Of a stretch of DNA of 10,248 nt, positions 1 to 6,858 are shown one piece after another. Positions within the stretch are counted from its first letter, which is position 1. Every line of letters starts with the position of its first letter. Location of the stretch: NCBI GenBank assembly GCA_913009475.1, contig CAJVYJ010000053.1, positions 1 to 10,248 of the forward strand. Direction: 5' to 3'. The notes beneath the pieces are model-generated. The model was not told where the DNA came from. It saw only the letters and a program-made list of their open reading frames with translations, and searched no databases. The translations under genes were made by a program, and so were the position numbers. The DNA comes from an uncultured Actinomycetes bacterium (GTDB lineage: Bacteria; Actinomycetota; Aquicultoria; CAJVYJ01).

Positions 1-188
1 TACAATCACCGACACTCACGATGTAGGGCCGATCTACCGTGTGTGCATATATACCGACCTCTTGTGCAGACGTTGCTCTTCCGATCTATATCTTTCTGTA
101 GATATTCATGTGTGTTTTTTTTTTTTTTTTAATGATACGGCGACCACCGAGATCTACACTCTTTCCCTACACGACGCTCTTCCGATCT
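1..188. other. Illumina adapter / low-quality read contamination
   Basis: Positions 131-188 read as the complete 58-base Illumina TruSeq universal (P5) adapter, from AATGATACGGCGACC to the terminal GCTCTTCCGATCT. Positions 67-87 match the end of the read-2 adapter (CAGACGT..TGCTCTTCCGATCT) with one base missing. A run of 16 T lies between them (115-130). The first 60 bases look like degraded adapter or noise. Genuine genomic sequence probably begins at about 189. Translation of this stretch gives the peptide NDTATTEIYTLSLHDALPI, a contaminant seen in protein databases. Nothing here should be annotated as biology. Confidence 0.97.
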
Positions 189-1867
189 ACTGGCGTCAAA
201 AAAAGCGCCGTTTAGCGGCAGCGTTTGTCGGTATGGCTTTGGGTGGATTATTTATGTACGCCGGACCCGCATGGAGTTGGTACAACAAGATACCCGTCTT
301 AAAATTAGTCTTTTCAGAACGAGCGGTTCCTGTTGTAGCCATAGCTATGGCCGGTTTGGCGACTTTGGGAATAGCGGCCCTTACCGAACTGCCGGAACGA
401 TTATTTAACTCTCGCATTAATAAAAATGGTAAGCCGCCTCTTCTTTTATCATCATCTGTCGGTCTGATTCTAACCCTTGTTATAGTCACATTTGTGGGAG
501 TCGCGGTTATTAAAGATGTATCGTTTATTTTTCCTTATGCTAAAACTAAACCTTTCTCCAAAGATCTAGCGGATATTTCGCGTTACTTAGCAAAACAGCC
601 CCGGCCTTACGGAGCCCGAGTCGCTTTTCTGCCCTCACACGCCCCGGCCGCGTATTCGCCGGTCTTATCAGGTTGGCCTATTGCCGGCGGATATCATGTA
701 GAAGGTTCCAAACTGGCACCGAAGATAGAATGGGTTTTGAGCAGAGGGATTACAGCTCGCGATAATACTGCGGCCAAAGCAGCGCTTGACCGTTGGAATA
801 TAGCCTATCTCGCTATTAACCGAATCTATGAGCCTAAAGCAGCAGCTAAAATGCAAAGAGACCCCGACACAATTAAAGTTTACTCCAACCAAAAATACGA
901 TTTATTTAAGCGCCGGATTCCCGGCTATATATCACCGGTACAGAATCTCCTGATAATCGGCGACGGCCGTTATATGAAAGAAACTATTGACCATAGTTCT
1001 AAAGCCGGGAGGAAAACACCGGTCCTTTTTAGTGAGAAAAAAATGGCCGAACCAAACTCTCCGCTTCCCGGATTGGCGAAGATTGCCGAAAAAAATTATG
1101 GTGCCATTGCTTATATAGGGGGAATACCACCAAAGAACCTGGAAAAGATATTTAAAACTCGATTAGAAACCGGGACTAACGCGATAATAGACTTGGATGG
1201 CTCTGGAATCGCCGAATTCCTCGGGGTTAAAGTGCGTAAAGTCAGTTTTAAAAGAAAAGTAAGACTAGTTGATGTGAACGGCACAGAACATATTAGCGCC
1301 GCGTCGTTTAACAACAATACCTGGAATGCCGTCGCCTATGAAGGGCTTGACGAAATCTGGCTCCGAGGGAACGGCAAAGCCTTGGCCGGCATCAAATATG
1401 TAGGCAAGGGGGAAATCCTTTTTATCGGTTACAACCTGTTTTATCATGCCGCTTATAAAAATGATAACTGGGAGAAGCAAGAATTGGTCAAGTTGTTTAA
1501 TAAAGTGATGGATAAGAGCACCTCCGTAAATTCCTTGTCTTTCCGGCCGGTCTCCCTTAGCCCTAAAACCAGAATTTTTAAGTTAACCGCCACGGCACCG
1601 ACTTCCGCCTTGATATCCAGTAGTTGGAGTCCGTACTGGAAAGCCTATCTTGATAATCGTCCCATTGCCATACAACAAGCGCGAAACCTCATGGTCATAT
1701 ACGTTCCTAAGGGCCGCCATAAGTTGCGCTTGGAAATCTCTAATTGGTCCTGGGTAAAGATAATTGCTTTGGCTATCTCCTTAATGACCGCGGTGGGCGG
1801 CATATTTCTCTTCGTAAATTCAAATAGGGCGGTTATAAAGAAGCAACCGGACAAACATCTGTTATAA
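189..1867 (+). CDS. C-terminal part of a YfhO / PTPS-related large membrane protein (5' truncated)
   Basis: The reading frame is open from the adapter junction to a TAA at 1865-1867, giving about 558 genuine residues. The true N-terminus is missing, and any start in the first 188 bases is artefactual. Three hydrophobic segments are visible near the start (about residues 8-25, 46-66 and 85-106 counted from the junction). They are followed by about 400 mostly soluble residues and one last membrane segment (about 526-548) with a short basic tail. The stretch just before the last segment (SWSPYWKAYLDNRP...VPKGRHKLRLEI) has the pattern of the small beta domain at the C-terminus of YfhO-like and PTPS-related membrane proteins: an aromatic W-KAY-D patch, then a G-H-turn. 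Family members are large polytopic proteins linked to cell-surface glycoconjugate assembly, and complete ones usually have many more N-terminal membrane helices. The family assignment is by motif memory and the exact role is unknown. Confidence 0.62.
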
Positions 1868-1920
1868 ATAAAATTTATTGCATTGAATCCACACACTATG
1901 AGACTGTCCAATAATATATT

Positions 1921-1983
1921 TACGTTTGTCCTTCCCATGCTCCTACGTTTGTCCTTCTCATGCTCCTACGTTTGTCCTTCTCA
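1921..1983. repeat. Tandem 23-bp repeat, about 2.7 copies
   Basis: Units start at 1921, 1944 and 1967, each beginning TACGTTTGTCCTTC. The first two are complete (23 bases) and differ at one position (TTCCCATG against TTCTCATG). The third is partial and runs into the dispersed repeat at 1963-2009. The array lies just downstream of the membrane protein gene and is non-coding. Confidence 0.85.
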
Positions 1984-2009
1984 GCTTGACTGGGAATCCA
2001 GGTAAAGAG
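1963..2009 (+). repeat. Dispersed 47-bp repeat, copy A
   Basis: This segment is repeated in inverted orientation at 4536-4582, with 45 of 47 positions identical by eye. The core reads CAGCTTGACTGGGAATCCAG, resembling the GTCATTC...GGAATCCAG elements scattered between genes in many bacterial genomes. Shorter relatives occur at 4461-4486 and 6107-6133. Confidence 0.85.
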
Positions 2010-2019
2010 ATACGTCGTT

Positions 2020-2048
2020 CCATCCCCTCTTCGTTAAAGAGGGGATGG
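2020..2048. repeat. Perfect 12-bp hairpin between genes
   Basis: CCATCCCCTCTT (2020-2031) pairs perfectly with AAGAGGGGATGG (2037-2048) around a 5-base loop. No T-run follows on either strand, so this is not a classic Rho-independent terminator, though it could stabilise the 3' end of the upstream transcript. The sequence resembles the common CCCCTC/GAGGGG intergenic palindromes. Confidence 0.7.
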
Positions 2049-2070
2049 GGGAGATTGAGAAAATAAATAT

Positions 2071-2094
2071 GTAGGGACGGAGTTTATCTCCGCC
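2071..2094. repeat. Short REP-like palindrome
   Basis: The stretch GTAGGGACGGAGTTTATCTC followed by CGCC contains a stem CGGAG (2078-2082) / CTCCG (2088-2092) with a 5-base loop. The pattern resembles widespread intergenic 'GTAGGG...GGAG/CTCC' elements. No function is inferred. Confidence 0.5.
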
Positions 2095-2136
2095 TGTAAA
2101 AATAGAAGGTGTGGCCGCAAAGCTTGCTAAGCCTCA

Positions 2137-2202
2137 AGAAACGTTTATTTTTTCTCTCGAAAAGACGCTGTCGTTTTCCCCGTAGAATAAATAAACGTTT
2201 CT
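2137..2202. repeat. 13-bp perfect inverted repeat enclosing a smaller palindrome
   Basis: AGAAACGTTTATT (2137-2149) is matched exactly in reverse complement by AATAAACGTTTCT (2190-2202). The 40 bases between hold an imperfect inner hairpin (GAAAA.GAC / GTC.G.TTTTC, about 2159-2178). The element lies about 200 bases before the ABC transporter start and is not coding. It could be a small mobile-element remnant, a protein-binding site or a structured leader. The sequence alone does not decide. Confidence 0.7.
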
Positions 2203-2237
2203 AATAGTATAAGATGTGTAGCGCGCCAGTTTATACG

Positions 2238-2290
2238 GTGCTTTATAAGCACAGAGGTTAGAGGGTAGTCGTCAAACACCCTCCACCTGT
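2238..2290 (+). other. Two adjacent hairpins upstream of the ABC operon
   Basis: GTGCTT TAT AAGCAC (2238-2252) is a 6-bp stem with a 3-base loop. It is followed by GAGGGT (2261-2266) pairing with ACCCTC (2278-2283), extended outward by AGGT (2255-2258) with ACCT (2285-2288). The two structures share bases 2251-2252 at most. No known riboswitch class was recognised. They lie upstream of the likely promoter, so they may belong to an upstream transcript or be binding sites. Confidence 0.4.
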
Positions 2291-2339
2291 AAATTCAAAG
2301 AGAACAATATTAAATAAAAAATAAGCAACCGAAGACAAA

Positions 2340-2399
2340 GGTTATGTTATAAATATATATAATTTAAACTTAATATAATTTATAAAGAGTGGTAACCGT
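2340..2399 (+). promoter_or_regulatory. A+T-rich probable promoter region of the ABC operon
   Basis: This 60-base stretch is nearly all A and T and contains two perfect -10 hexamers, TATAAT at 2358-2363 and TATAAT at 2374-2379. No convincing -35 box lies 16-18 bases upstream of either. A weak ribosome binding site (AGAGTGG, about 2386-2392) precedes the ATG at 2400 by about 7 bases. Confidence 0.35.
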
Positions 2400-3305
2400 A
2401 TGGCAAAAGAACTGATCGTCACTGAGGGTTTGACAAAAAATTACGGCAAAACGCCGGGTATCATCGACCTCGACTTGGAAGTCAGACAAGGGGAGATCTT
2501 CGGTTTTCTCGGGCCCAACGGCGCCGGTAAAACTACAACTATTCGAACTCTGCTCGATTTTATTCGCCCCACTAAAGGAAAAATCACCATCTTCGGCCAA
2601 GACAGCCATAAAGAGAGTGTGGCAATTAAAAGTCGTATTGGCTACCTACCCGGTGAACTTGAGCTTTATAAGAAACTTAGAGGCTCTGAGCTTTTACACT
2701 ACTTCAGCAACTTACGCGGCCGGGTCGATTGGAAATATGTGGAAAAGTTAGCGGCGGTCCTGGAATTCGATATGTCAAAACCAGTGAAGACTTTATCATC
2801 CGGCAACAAACACAAACTTGGCCTTATCCAAGCGTTCATGCATAAACCGGATCTCCTGATATTGGACGAGCCGACCATCGGTCTCGACCCGCTGATGCAA
2901 CAAGAATTTTACCGCCTGCTGCTGGAAGCTAAAGCCGAAGGCCAAACAGTATTTATCTCTTCACATATCTTACCTGAAGTCGAGCGAGTCTGTGACCGCG
3001 TCGGTTTTATCCGCCACGGTCAGCTGGTAGATGTCTTTGAGATCTCTGAACTTAAAAAACGCGCCTTACGGCAGATAGAAATAGATTTTGCCGAGCCGGT
3101 CTCCAAAGATGATTTTGCCAACTTAAGCGGCATTAAAGATATTAGTGTCGCTCATAATATATTATCGTGTACGGTCTCCGGTTCTTTGGATGCCGTCATT
3201 AAAGCTGCCGCTCACTTTACGGTCAATAACATTATCAGTCGCGAGCCTAACTTGGAAGATATTTTTCTTTCATACTATGGAGATGATAACGATGATGCTT
3301 CGTAA
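2400..3305 (+). CDS. ABC-2 type exporter, ATP-binding subunit
   Basis: This 301-residue cytoplasmic ATPase would power the permease encoded next to it. The nucleotide-binding domain fills about residues 5-225: Walker A GPNGAGKTT at 38-46, signature LSSGNKHKLG at 132-141, Walker B LLILDEP at 152-158, D-loop GLD at 161-163 and switch histidine H189 in SSH. The signature differs from canonical LSGGQ (S for the second G, N for Q), a kind of variation common in this drug/antibiotic-exporter-like subgroup. Residues 225-301 form the extra C-terminal region typical of the group, including the PNLEDIFL motif near the end. The substrate cannot be read from the sequence. The stop overlaps the start of the permease gene, so translation is probably coupled. 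Confidence 0.93.
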   Translation: MAKELIVTEGLTKNYGKTPGIIDLDLEVRQGEIFGFLGPNGAGKTTTIRTLLDFIRPTKGKITIFGQDSHKESVAIKSRIGYLPGELELYKKLRGSELLHYFSNLRGRVDWKYVEKLAAVLEFDMSKPVKTLSSGNKHKLGLIQAFMHKPDLLILDEPTIGLDPLMQQEFYRLLLEAKAEGQTVFISSHILPEVERVCDRVGFIRHGQLVDVFEISELKKRALRQIEIDFAEPVSKDDFANLSGIKDISVAHNILSCTVSGSLDAVIKAAAHFTVNNIISREPNLEDIFLSYYGDDNDDAS

Positions 3306-4101
3306 TATCTTCTTAAAAAGCCTGCGAGACCGGCGCCTATCTTTATTCTGGTGGAGCGTTTCTCTTTTTATCTTAGTAATTATGATTAGTTCCGTTTATC
3401 CCAGCATTCAAAAGAGCGCTGTTGATTTTAAGAGTTATATCGACAGTATGCCGGAGGCCCTGAAAGCCGCGTTTTCCATCAACAGCGCTACGGCGATGAC
3501 CTCACCGGTCGGCTTTTTAAACGCGGAACTGTTTACTTTAATGACACCGATAATATTCTTAGTCTTCGCTATCGGTTACGGCGCCAGCGCCATTGCCGGC
3601 GAGGAAGAAGCCGGCACTCTGGATTTATTGCTGGCCAATCCCATACCGCGTTGGCGCCTGGTTTTAGAGAAATTCACGGCCATGGTCATTGGCATGGGCC
3701 TGTTAAATTTTGTCCTCTGGCTGTCACTGGTTTTTGGTGCCAAAATATTCGATATCAAAATCGGCTTAGGACAATTAGCGGCGGCTACCTTCAACAGCGG
3801 CTTATTGGGCCTCGCTTTTGGGGTTTTGGCTTTGGCCACCGGCTGCGCCACCGGCAGAAAAGGACTGTCGATAGCCGTCGCCGTCGCCTTTGCCTTTGCC
3901 TCCTATTTACTTAACATCTTGGCAAAAATAGTCGATTCCCTGCAGTCTTATGAAAAACTTTCGCTCTTTTATTATCATCTCAACGCCGATCCGTTGGCTA
4001 ACGGCTTGCGCTACGGCAACTTGGCGGTACTTATTGGGTTTATTCTGATACTTTTAACAGCCGCCATAGTCCTCTTCCAGCGCCGCGATCTATCGGTCTA
4101 G
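3292..4101 (+). CDS. ABC-2 type exporter, permease subunit
   Basis: This is an integral membrane partner of the preceding ATPase, of the single-gene ABC-2 permease kind. I chose the ATG at 3292 because GGAG at 3279-3282 sits 9 bases upstream and the product then begins MMLRNIFLKSLRDRR, a usual N-terminus for this family. The frame is open further upstream, but there it overlaps the ATPase heavily. The 269-residue product shows about six hydrophobic segments: near 19-37, a pair around 80-103, 124-145, 160-180, 190-207 and 245-262. Between the second and third lies the typical cytoplasmic coupling motif EEEAGTLDLLLANPIPRWRL. It overlaps the ATPase by 14 bases. The substrate is unknown; such pairs often export antibiotics, lipids or peptides. 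Confidence 0.9.
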   Translation: MMLRNIFLKSLRDRRLSLFWWSVSLFILVIMISSVYPSIQKSAVDFKSYIDSMPEALKAAFSINSATAMTSPVGFLNAELFTLMTPIIFLVFAIGYGASAIAGEEEAGTLDLLLANPIPRWRLVLEKFTAMVIGMGLLNFVLWLSLVFGAKIFDIKIGLGQLAAATFNSGLLGLAFGVLALATGCATGRKGLSIAVAVAFAFASYLLNILAKIVDSLQSYEKLSLFYYHLNADPLANGLRYGNLAVLIGFILILLTAAIVLFQRRDLSV

Positions 4102-4180
4102 AAGCGTGTCCGAAAACCTAATCCTTGGACTCGCTTTGCTCGTGATTGTAAATACCAAATTGTAAAATTAATTATATCGC

Positions 4181-4219
4181 AATCTCCCCCTTATCTTAAA
4201 GTGGGATATGAGGGGGATT
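4181..4219. repeat. Imperfect palindrome of the CCCCCT...AGGGGG kind
   Basis: AATCTCCCCCTTATC is mirrored imperfectly by GGGATATGAGGGGGATT. It lies in the non-coding gap after the permease. It resembles the dispersed intergenic palindromes common in environmental genomes, and with no clean T-run it is not called a terminator. Confidence 0.5.
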
Positions 4220-4285
4220 TCGCATATTTCATTTTGCGCCTATAATTGCCGTTGCAGCGAAAAACTTTCAAGGCGGCTCTGTCTT

Positions 4286-4323
4286 CTCCCACCCCCTGGA
4301 CGGGGGAGGGTTAGGGTGGGGGT
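4286..4323. repeat. C-run/G-run hairpin
   Basis: CCCCC (4292-4296) pairs with GGGGG (4302-4306) around TGGAC, flanked by CCC/GGG (4288-4290 with 4308-4310). A further GGGTGGGGG (4314-4322) could pair with the same C-run as an alternative. This matches the look of widespread REP-like 'GGGGGAGGGTTAGGGTGGGGG' elements. It may help end transcription arriving from either side of this convergent gap. Confidence 0.55.
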
Positions 4324-4460
4324 GTGGCGGAAACGTAAATGCTGGTCTAGAATCTAAAGTTTGGCGAGCAAACCTCATTCACAAGCAAAGCAAGCTTTGC
4401 GGCTACACATTTTACAACCCTTTGCTTTCATTTACTCAAATCTCTACGTTTTTCGTTCTA

Positions 4461-4582
4461 GTCATTCCGATGTCAACGGGAATCCATGGCCAACCGTGCC
4501 TTTTAGTGCTTCACATGTTCTTCTTTCCCATGCACCTCTTTACCTGGATTCCCAGTCAAGCTGAGAATGACAAAAGTAGGAG
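4461..4582. repeat. Facing pair of REP-like elements, including dispersed repeat copy B
   Basis: GTCATTCCGATGTCAACGGG followed by AATCCA (4461-4486) faces the inverted copy B of the 47-bp repeat (4536-4582), which contains CCTGGATTCCCAGTCAAGC and then GAATGAC. The two therefore form a long imperfect inverted repeat of about 120 bases. Another GGAATGAC follows at about 4589-4596. The 563-base convergent gap 4102-4663 holds only these elements and no credible gene. Confidence 0.7.
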
Positions 4583-4663
4583 AGTTGGGAATGACAGACT
4601 TTAGGAGATGATAGTTCCGGACATAAAATAATATTGTTAAGCATCAGTCTCAACAAATAAGTA

Positions 4664-5407
4664 TCAACTGCTGAATTCAAGCAATAATGCGGTGATAACA
4701 AGCAATATCAAAAAGATGAAATAAATAGGGCCGATACTAAACCCGCCCACTATGGTAGCTAAAGACATATTGCCTAAGCCTACCCAAATCAGGAATGTTG
4801 CCTCATAATTACTAGACTTAATTTTAAATATCTCTTTAGCAAAAATTAAAAGAGAGGGAACGGGAAAAGTAGCAAGTATAATCAATATCCAACCTAAAGA
4901 CAGTGAGCTCTGAGCACCAAGCCCGGTTTTGATTAATAAAAACAATACTTCATTAATAGCTATAATGCTTCCCGCTAAAATTAATAAATAAGCTTGTCTG
5001 CTTTGAGTTTTCTTTTCAGCGGCTCTATAAAATACAAATAAACCGGCCAGAACAAATATGAGTGGTAATAGATAGATTAAAGTAAAATAAATACTGATAT
5101 TATTAGAAGAAATATTCGCATAAATCCAATGGATAATAAAGACAGTGATTAAAATAACAGTAACTGTTTCGATAATTTCTCCAAAATCAGCCACTTTTTT
5201 TGTTAAAGAAATATAAAACCCCCTAAATATCATCAGGGGAGGAGCAAGAAATAAAAACAATATATTGGCTGCGACTTCCCAAATCGACTGTGAGGGAGCA
5301 ACATGAATTAATGGCACAAAAGAAGCTAAGCCGGCCAAAGCCAAGCCAGAGAATACTAATCCTAAAACACGATAAATCTTCAAAAAATCACCGTTTCCCA
5401 AATTCAT
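4664..5407 (-). CDS. Multi-pass membrane protein, function unrecognised
   Basis: This 247-residue protein is almost entirely hydrophobic, with seven or eight likely membrane segments at about 11-33, 46-66, 80-98, 106-127, 139-160, 170-190, 203-222 and 224-243. Short charged loops separate them (TKK at 69-71; AAEKKTQSRQ at 129-138; KEIFKIKSS at 191-199). No catalytic motif or family signature was recognised. The ATG at 5407 has no obvious Shine-Dalgarno site, so the start is uncertain. The gene is clearly A+T-richer than the ABC and gad genes and is followed by the repeat-filled convergent gap. It lies on the same strand as the small secreted protein gene upstream, and cotranscription is possible but not shown. 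Confidence 0.7.
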   Translation of the reverse strand: MNLGNGDFLKIYRVLGLVFSGLALAGLASFVPLIHVAPSQSIWEVAANILFLFLAPPLMIFRGFYISLTKKVADFGEIIETVTVILITVFIIHWIYANISSNNISIYFTLIYLLPLIFVLAGLFVFYRAAEKKTQSRQAYLLILAGSIIAINEVLFLLIKTGLGAQSSLSLGWILIILATFPVPSLLIFAKEIFKIKSSNYEATFLIWVGLGNMSLATIVGGFSIGPIYFIFLILLVITALLLEFSS

Positions 5408-5508
5408 TTCATTAATAAGAATATAGCCGAAAAGTTTTACTCATAGAAATTAACAACATAAATCCATAATCCATACTAAGAAAAATAATCAGATAGCTTT
5501 TTAATATT

Positions 5509-5580
5509 TTATCTTATATAACCGGCAACTCCGTCATAACTATAACCGGGAGAATGAACCGCCGCCCAATTTTCAGTGTA
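5509..5580 (-). pseudogene. Possible frameshifted C-terminal continuation of the small secreted protein
   Basis: Past the stop of the upstream frame (5573-5575), the +1 frame is open from 5580 to a TAA at 5509-5511 and reads YTENWAAVHSPGYSYDGVAG then YIR. Its base composition is coding-like (GCG GCG GTT; GGA GTT GCC GGT), unlike the A+T-rich sequence beyond it. Removing one A from the AAAA run at 5582-5585 joins the frames into a 140-residue product. The NWAAV...YSYDGVAG pattern faintly recalls the start of G1 (eqolisin) peptidases, where NWAG is common, but no catalytic region remains. It could be a sequencing indel, a real frameshift or chance. Confidence 0.35.
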
Positions 5581-5932
5581 ATTTTGAGATATTATTAGAT
5601 GATTTAGTAACCGTAACGCTGCCGGTTGTTTCACCGCCGGATGGATTTTTTTTGCTGCGACTTAAAACTTCATCAACGCTTACCCCGAGCGTGTCTGCCA
5701 TTTTCTTGGGATCGGAAAATTTCTTAATTATCGGTTTTCCGGTTTTATCTATGGTACCGATAAAACCATTAAACGACGCCTTGCTTGGCGGAAAATCGAT
5801 TTTTATATTAATCGGTTTATTCAATGCGGGTTTAGACTGGGCAAAAATAATTGTGTTAAATATTAAAAGAGTAAAGCTGGAAATTAATAGGAACAAAATT
5901 ATTACTGAATACTTTTTTACTAAATGTCTCAT
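5573..5932 (-). CDS. Small secreted or membrane-anchored protein, function unrecognised
   Basis: The product is 119 residues from the ATG at 5932. I chose this start because AAAGGGGGG lies about 6 bases upstream on the minus strand; an upstream ATG in frame (5965) would place this site inside the gene and lacks its own. The N-terminus is a clear signal sequence: basic MRHLVKK, then a hydrophobic stretch to about residue 30 ending IIFAQS, with likely cleavage near AQ/S or A/Q. The rest is polar and rich in K, S, T and N, with a possible short helix (KKMADTLGVSVDEVL) in its second half. It stops abruptly at KSSNNISKLH, where the next frame continues with coding-like sequence, so the C-terminus may be artificially cut. 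The protein would act outside the cytoplasmic membrane. Its role is unknown. Confidence 0.6.
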   Translation of the reverse strand: MRHLVKKYSVIILFLLISSFTLLIFNTIIFAQSKPALNKPINIKIDFPPSKASFNGFIGTIDKTGKPIIKKFSDPKKMADTLGVSVDEVLSRSKKNPSGGETTGSVTVTKSSNNISKLH

Positions 5933-5986
5933 TCTTTTCCCCCCTTTAATTAGATACTTCATCAACCTTGCATTCCGATTTCTTAA

Positions 5987-6014
5987 AGCATAAAACCAAA
6001 GAAAAAAAAGTCAA
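5987..6014 (-). promoter_or_regulatory. Probable sigma70-type promoter for the small secreted protein
   Basis: On the minus strand TTGACT (6014-6009) is followed after 16 bases by TATGCT (5992-5987). These match the consensus boxes at 5 and 4 of 6 positions. The spacer is T-rich. Transcription would start near 5980, leaving a leader of about 48 bases before the ATG at 5932. The remaining part of the 292-base gap 5933-6224 holds A+T-rich sequence and the repeat at 6107-6180. Confidence 0.45.
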
Positions 6015-6106
6015 CCTAATATTAGTATTGATATTAAATATTTTATAAGGATTAACCATTAGCTAATTTATGAGCTTAATAAACAGCCTTTGTTAAAAAT
6101 TTTTAT

Positions 6107-6180
6107 CCTGGATTCCCGGTCGGGGTCGGGAATAACAAGCGTAAGGCGGTCTGGGAGTGATGCTTCTTGTCATTCCCAAT
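6107..6180. repeat. REP-like element downstream of the toxin gene
   Basis: CCTGGATTCCCGGTCGGGGT followed by CGGGAATAAC is a relative of the dispersed repeats at 1963 and 4536. It contains a 7-bp stem ATTCCCG (6112-6118) / CGGGAAT (6127-6133) with an 8-base loop. GTCATTCCCAAT (6169-6180) is a second, half element. It lies just past the 3' end of the toxin gene on the minus strand. Confidence 0.6.
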
Positions 6181-6224
6181 TACAAAAATTAAACCGGATA
6201 ATAACCTTTTATTCTCAAGCCTTA

Positions 6225-6611
6225 TTACCAAATCGTCTTAACATCATACTTCGCTATTAAAGAATCCGAAGTAATAATGGGCAGTTTTTCCAATTGTGAT
6301 TGCGCGACAATCATGCGATCAAAAGGATCTCTGTGATGGTTTGGTAGATTAAAAATATGTAATGCGTGACTTGCCAGGATCGGCAAACTTTGTATTGTGT
6401 TATCCACTAATTGATCCGCTATAAAAATATCGGCTTTCGCAGGAAGTTCAATTTTACCCAATTTTGCCTTAATAACAATTTCCCAGCAACTGGCGGCGCT
6501 TAAAAATAATTGGTTATTGCCGTTAGAAATGATTTTACTAACAGTTTCCGGAAACCGCTTTTCGTTTGTTATCCACCATAAGAATGCATGCGTATCAAGC
6601 AGATATTTCAT
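6225..6611 (-). CDS. vapC: PIN-domain toxin of a type II toxin-antitoxin pair (VapC-like)
   Basis: This 128-residue protein has the acidic residues expected of a PIN-domain ribonuclease: D6 in LLDTHAFLWW, E44 in SCWEIVIK, D95 and D98 in RDPFDRMIVAQ, and D116 in TSDSLIAKY. These residues hold the metal ion(s) for RNA cleavage; VapC toxins usually cut tRNA or rRNA. The DTHAFLWW start marks the subgroup usually paired with Phd/YefM-type antitoxins, which is the partner here. Its ATG overlaps the antitoxin stop by 4 bases (ATGA), so translation is coupled and the antitoxin is made first. Length is normal and all acidic positions are present, so the toxin is probably active. The RNA target cannot be inferred. 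Confidence 0.92.
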   Translation of the reverse strand: MKYLLDTHAFLWWITNEKRFPETVSKIISNGNNQLFLSAASCWEIVIKAKLGKIELPAKADIFIADQLVDNTIQSLPILASHALHIFNLPNHHRDPFDRMIVAQSQLEKLPIITSDSLIAKYDVKTIW

Positions 6612-6841
6612 TCTTCAAATTCTTTTAATATTTCATCCGGCAAAGGCGCAAAGAAATCTTTCTTTATAACAACCCGTCCCTTGGCGCTGCCGGACTTTCT
6701 AAAATCGACTTTATTAGCCAGCGGCATCATTTTGGCCACAGGTTTTCCCGCTTTGGCAATCACAATCTCTTCTCCACTTTCAACCCTGCTTAAAAGTTTG
6801 GAAAAGTTGGTTTTCGCCTCATGCACATTTATAGTTGCCAT
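6608..6841 (-). CDS. Phd/YefM-type antitoxin
   Basis: The product is 77 residues from the ATG at 6841. The N-terminal MATINVHEAKTNFSKLLSRV and the following GEEIVIAKAGKPVAKMMPL are the hallmark of the Phd/YefM fold, which dimerises and binds its own operator. The C-terminal part (about 50-77, ending DFFAPLPDEILKEFEE) would wrap the toxin and block its active site. I chose the ATG at 6841 because GGTGA sits 5 bases upstream. A TTG at 6853 extends the frame by four residues but coincides with the predicted transcription start. The gene lies directly upstream of, and overlaps, the toxin gene. Confidence 0.92.
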   Translation of the reverse strand: MATINVHEAKTNFSKLLSRVESGEEIVIAKAGKPVAKMMPLANKVDFRKSGSAKGRVVIKKDFFAPLPDEILKEFEE

Positions 6842-6858
6842 ATTAATCACCAAATATT

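Noticed and set aside
41..187. N-terminal extension of the membrane protein including a phenylalanine run
   Set aside because: It is the translation of sequencing adapter and a T-run, not genomic coding sequence.
1921..1983. CRISPR-like array
   Set aside because: The 23-bp units are directly adjacent with no unique spacers, and no cas genes are present.
2238..2290. Riboswitch upstream of the ABC operon
   Set aside because: Two hairpins are visible but no conserved aptamer motif is recognisable, and the likely promoter lies downstream of them.
3145..3291. Long N-terminal extension of the ABC permease
   Set aside because: It would overlap the ATPase gene by more than 150 bases, reads as out-of-frame coding sequence, and the start at 3292 has a ribosome binding site.
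4361..4604. Small + strand open frames in the convergent gap
   Set aside because: They run through REP-like repeats and palindromes, lack a ribosome binding site and show no protein-like pattern.
5652..5993. + strand 113-residue frame opposite the small secreted protein
   Set aside because: It mirrors the minus-strand gene, which has a strong ribosome binding site, promoter and signal sequence. The + frame has none of these.
6842..6853. TTG start for the antitoxin
   Set aside because: It coincides with the predicted transcription start and lacks a ribosome binding site. The ATG at 6841 has one and gives the standard Phd-type N-terminus.
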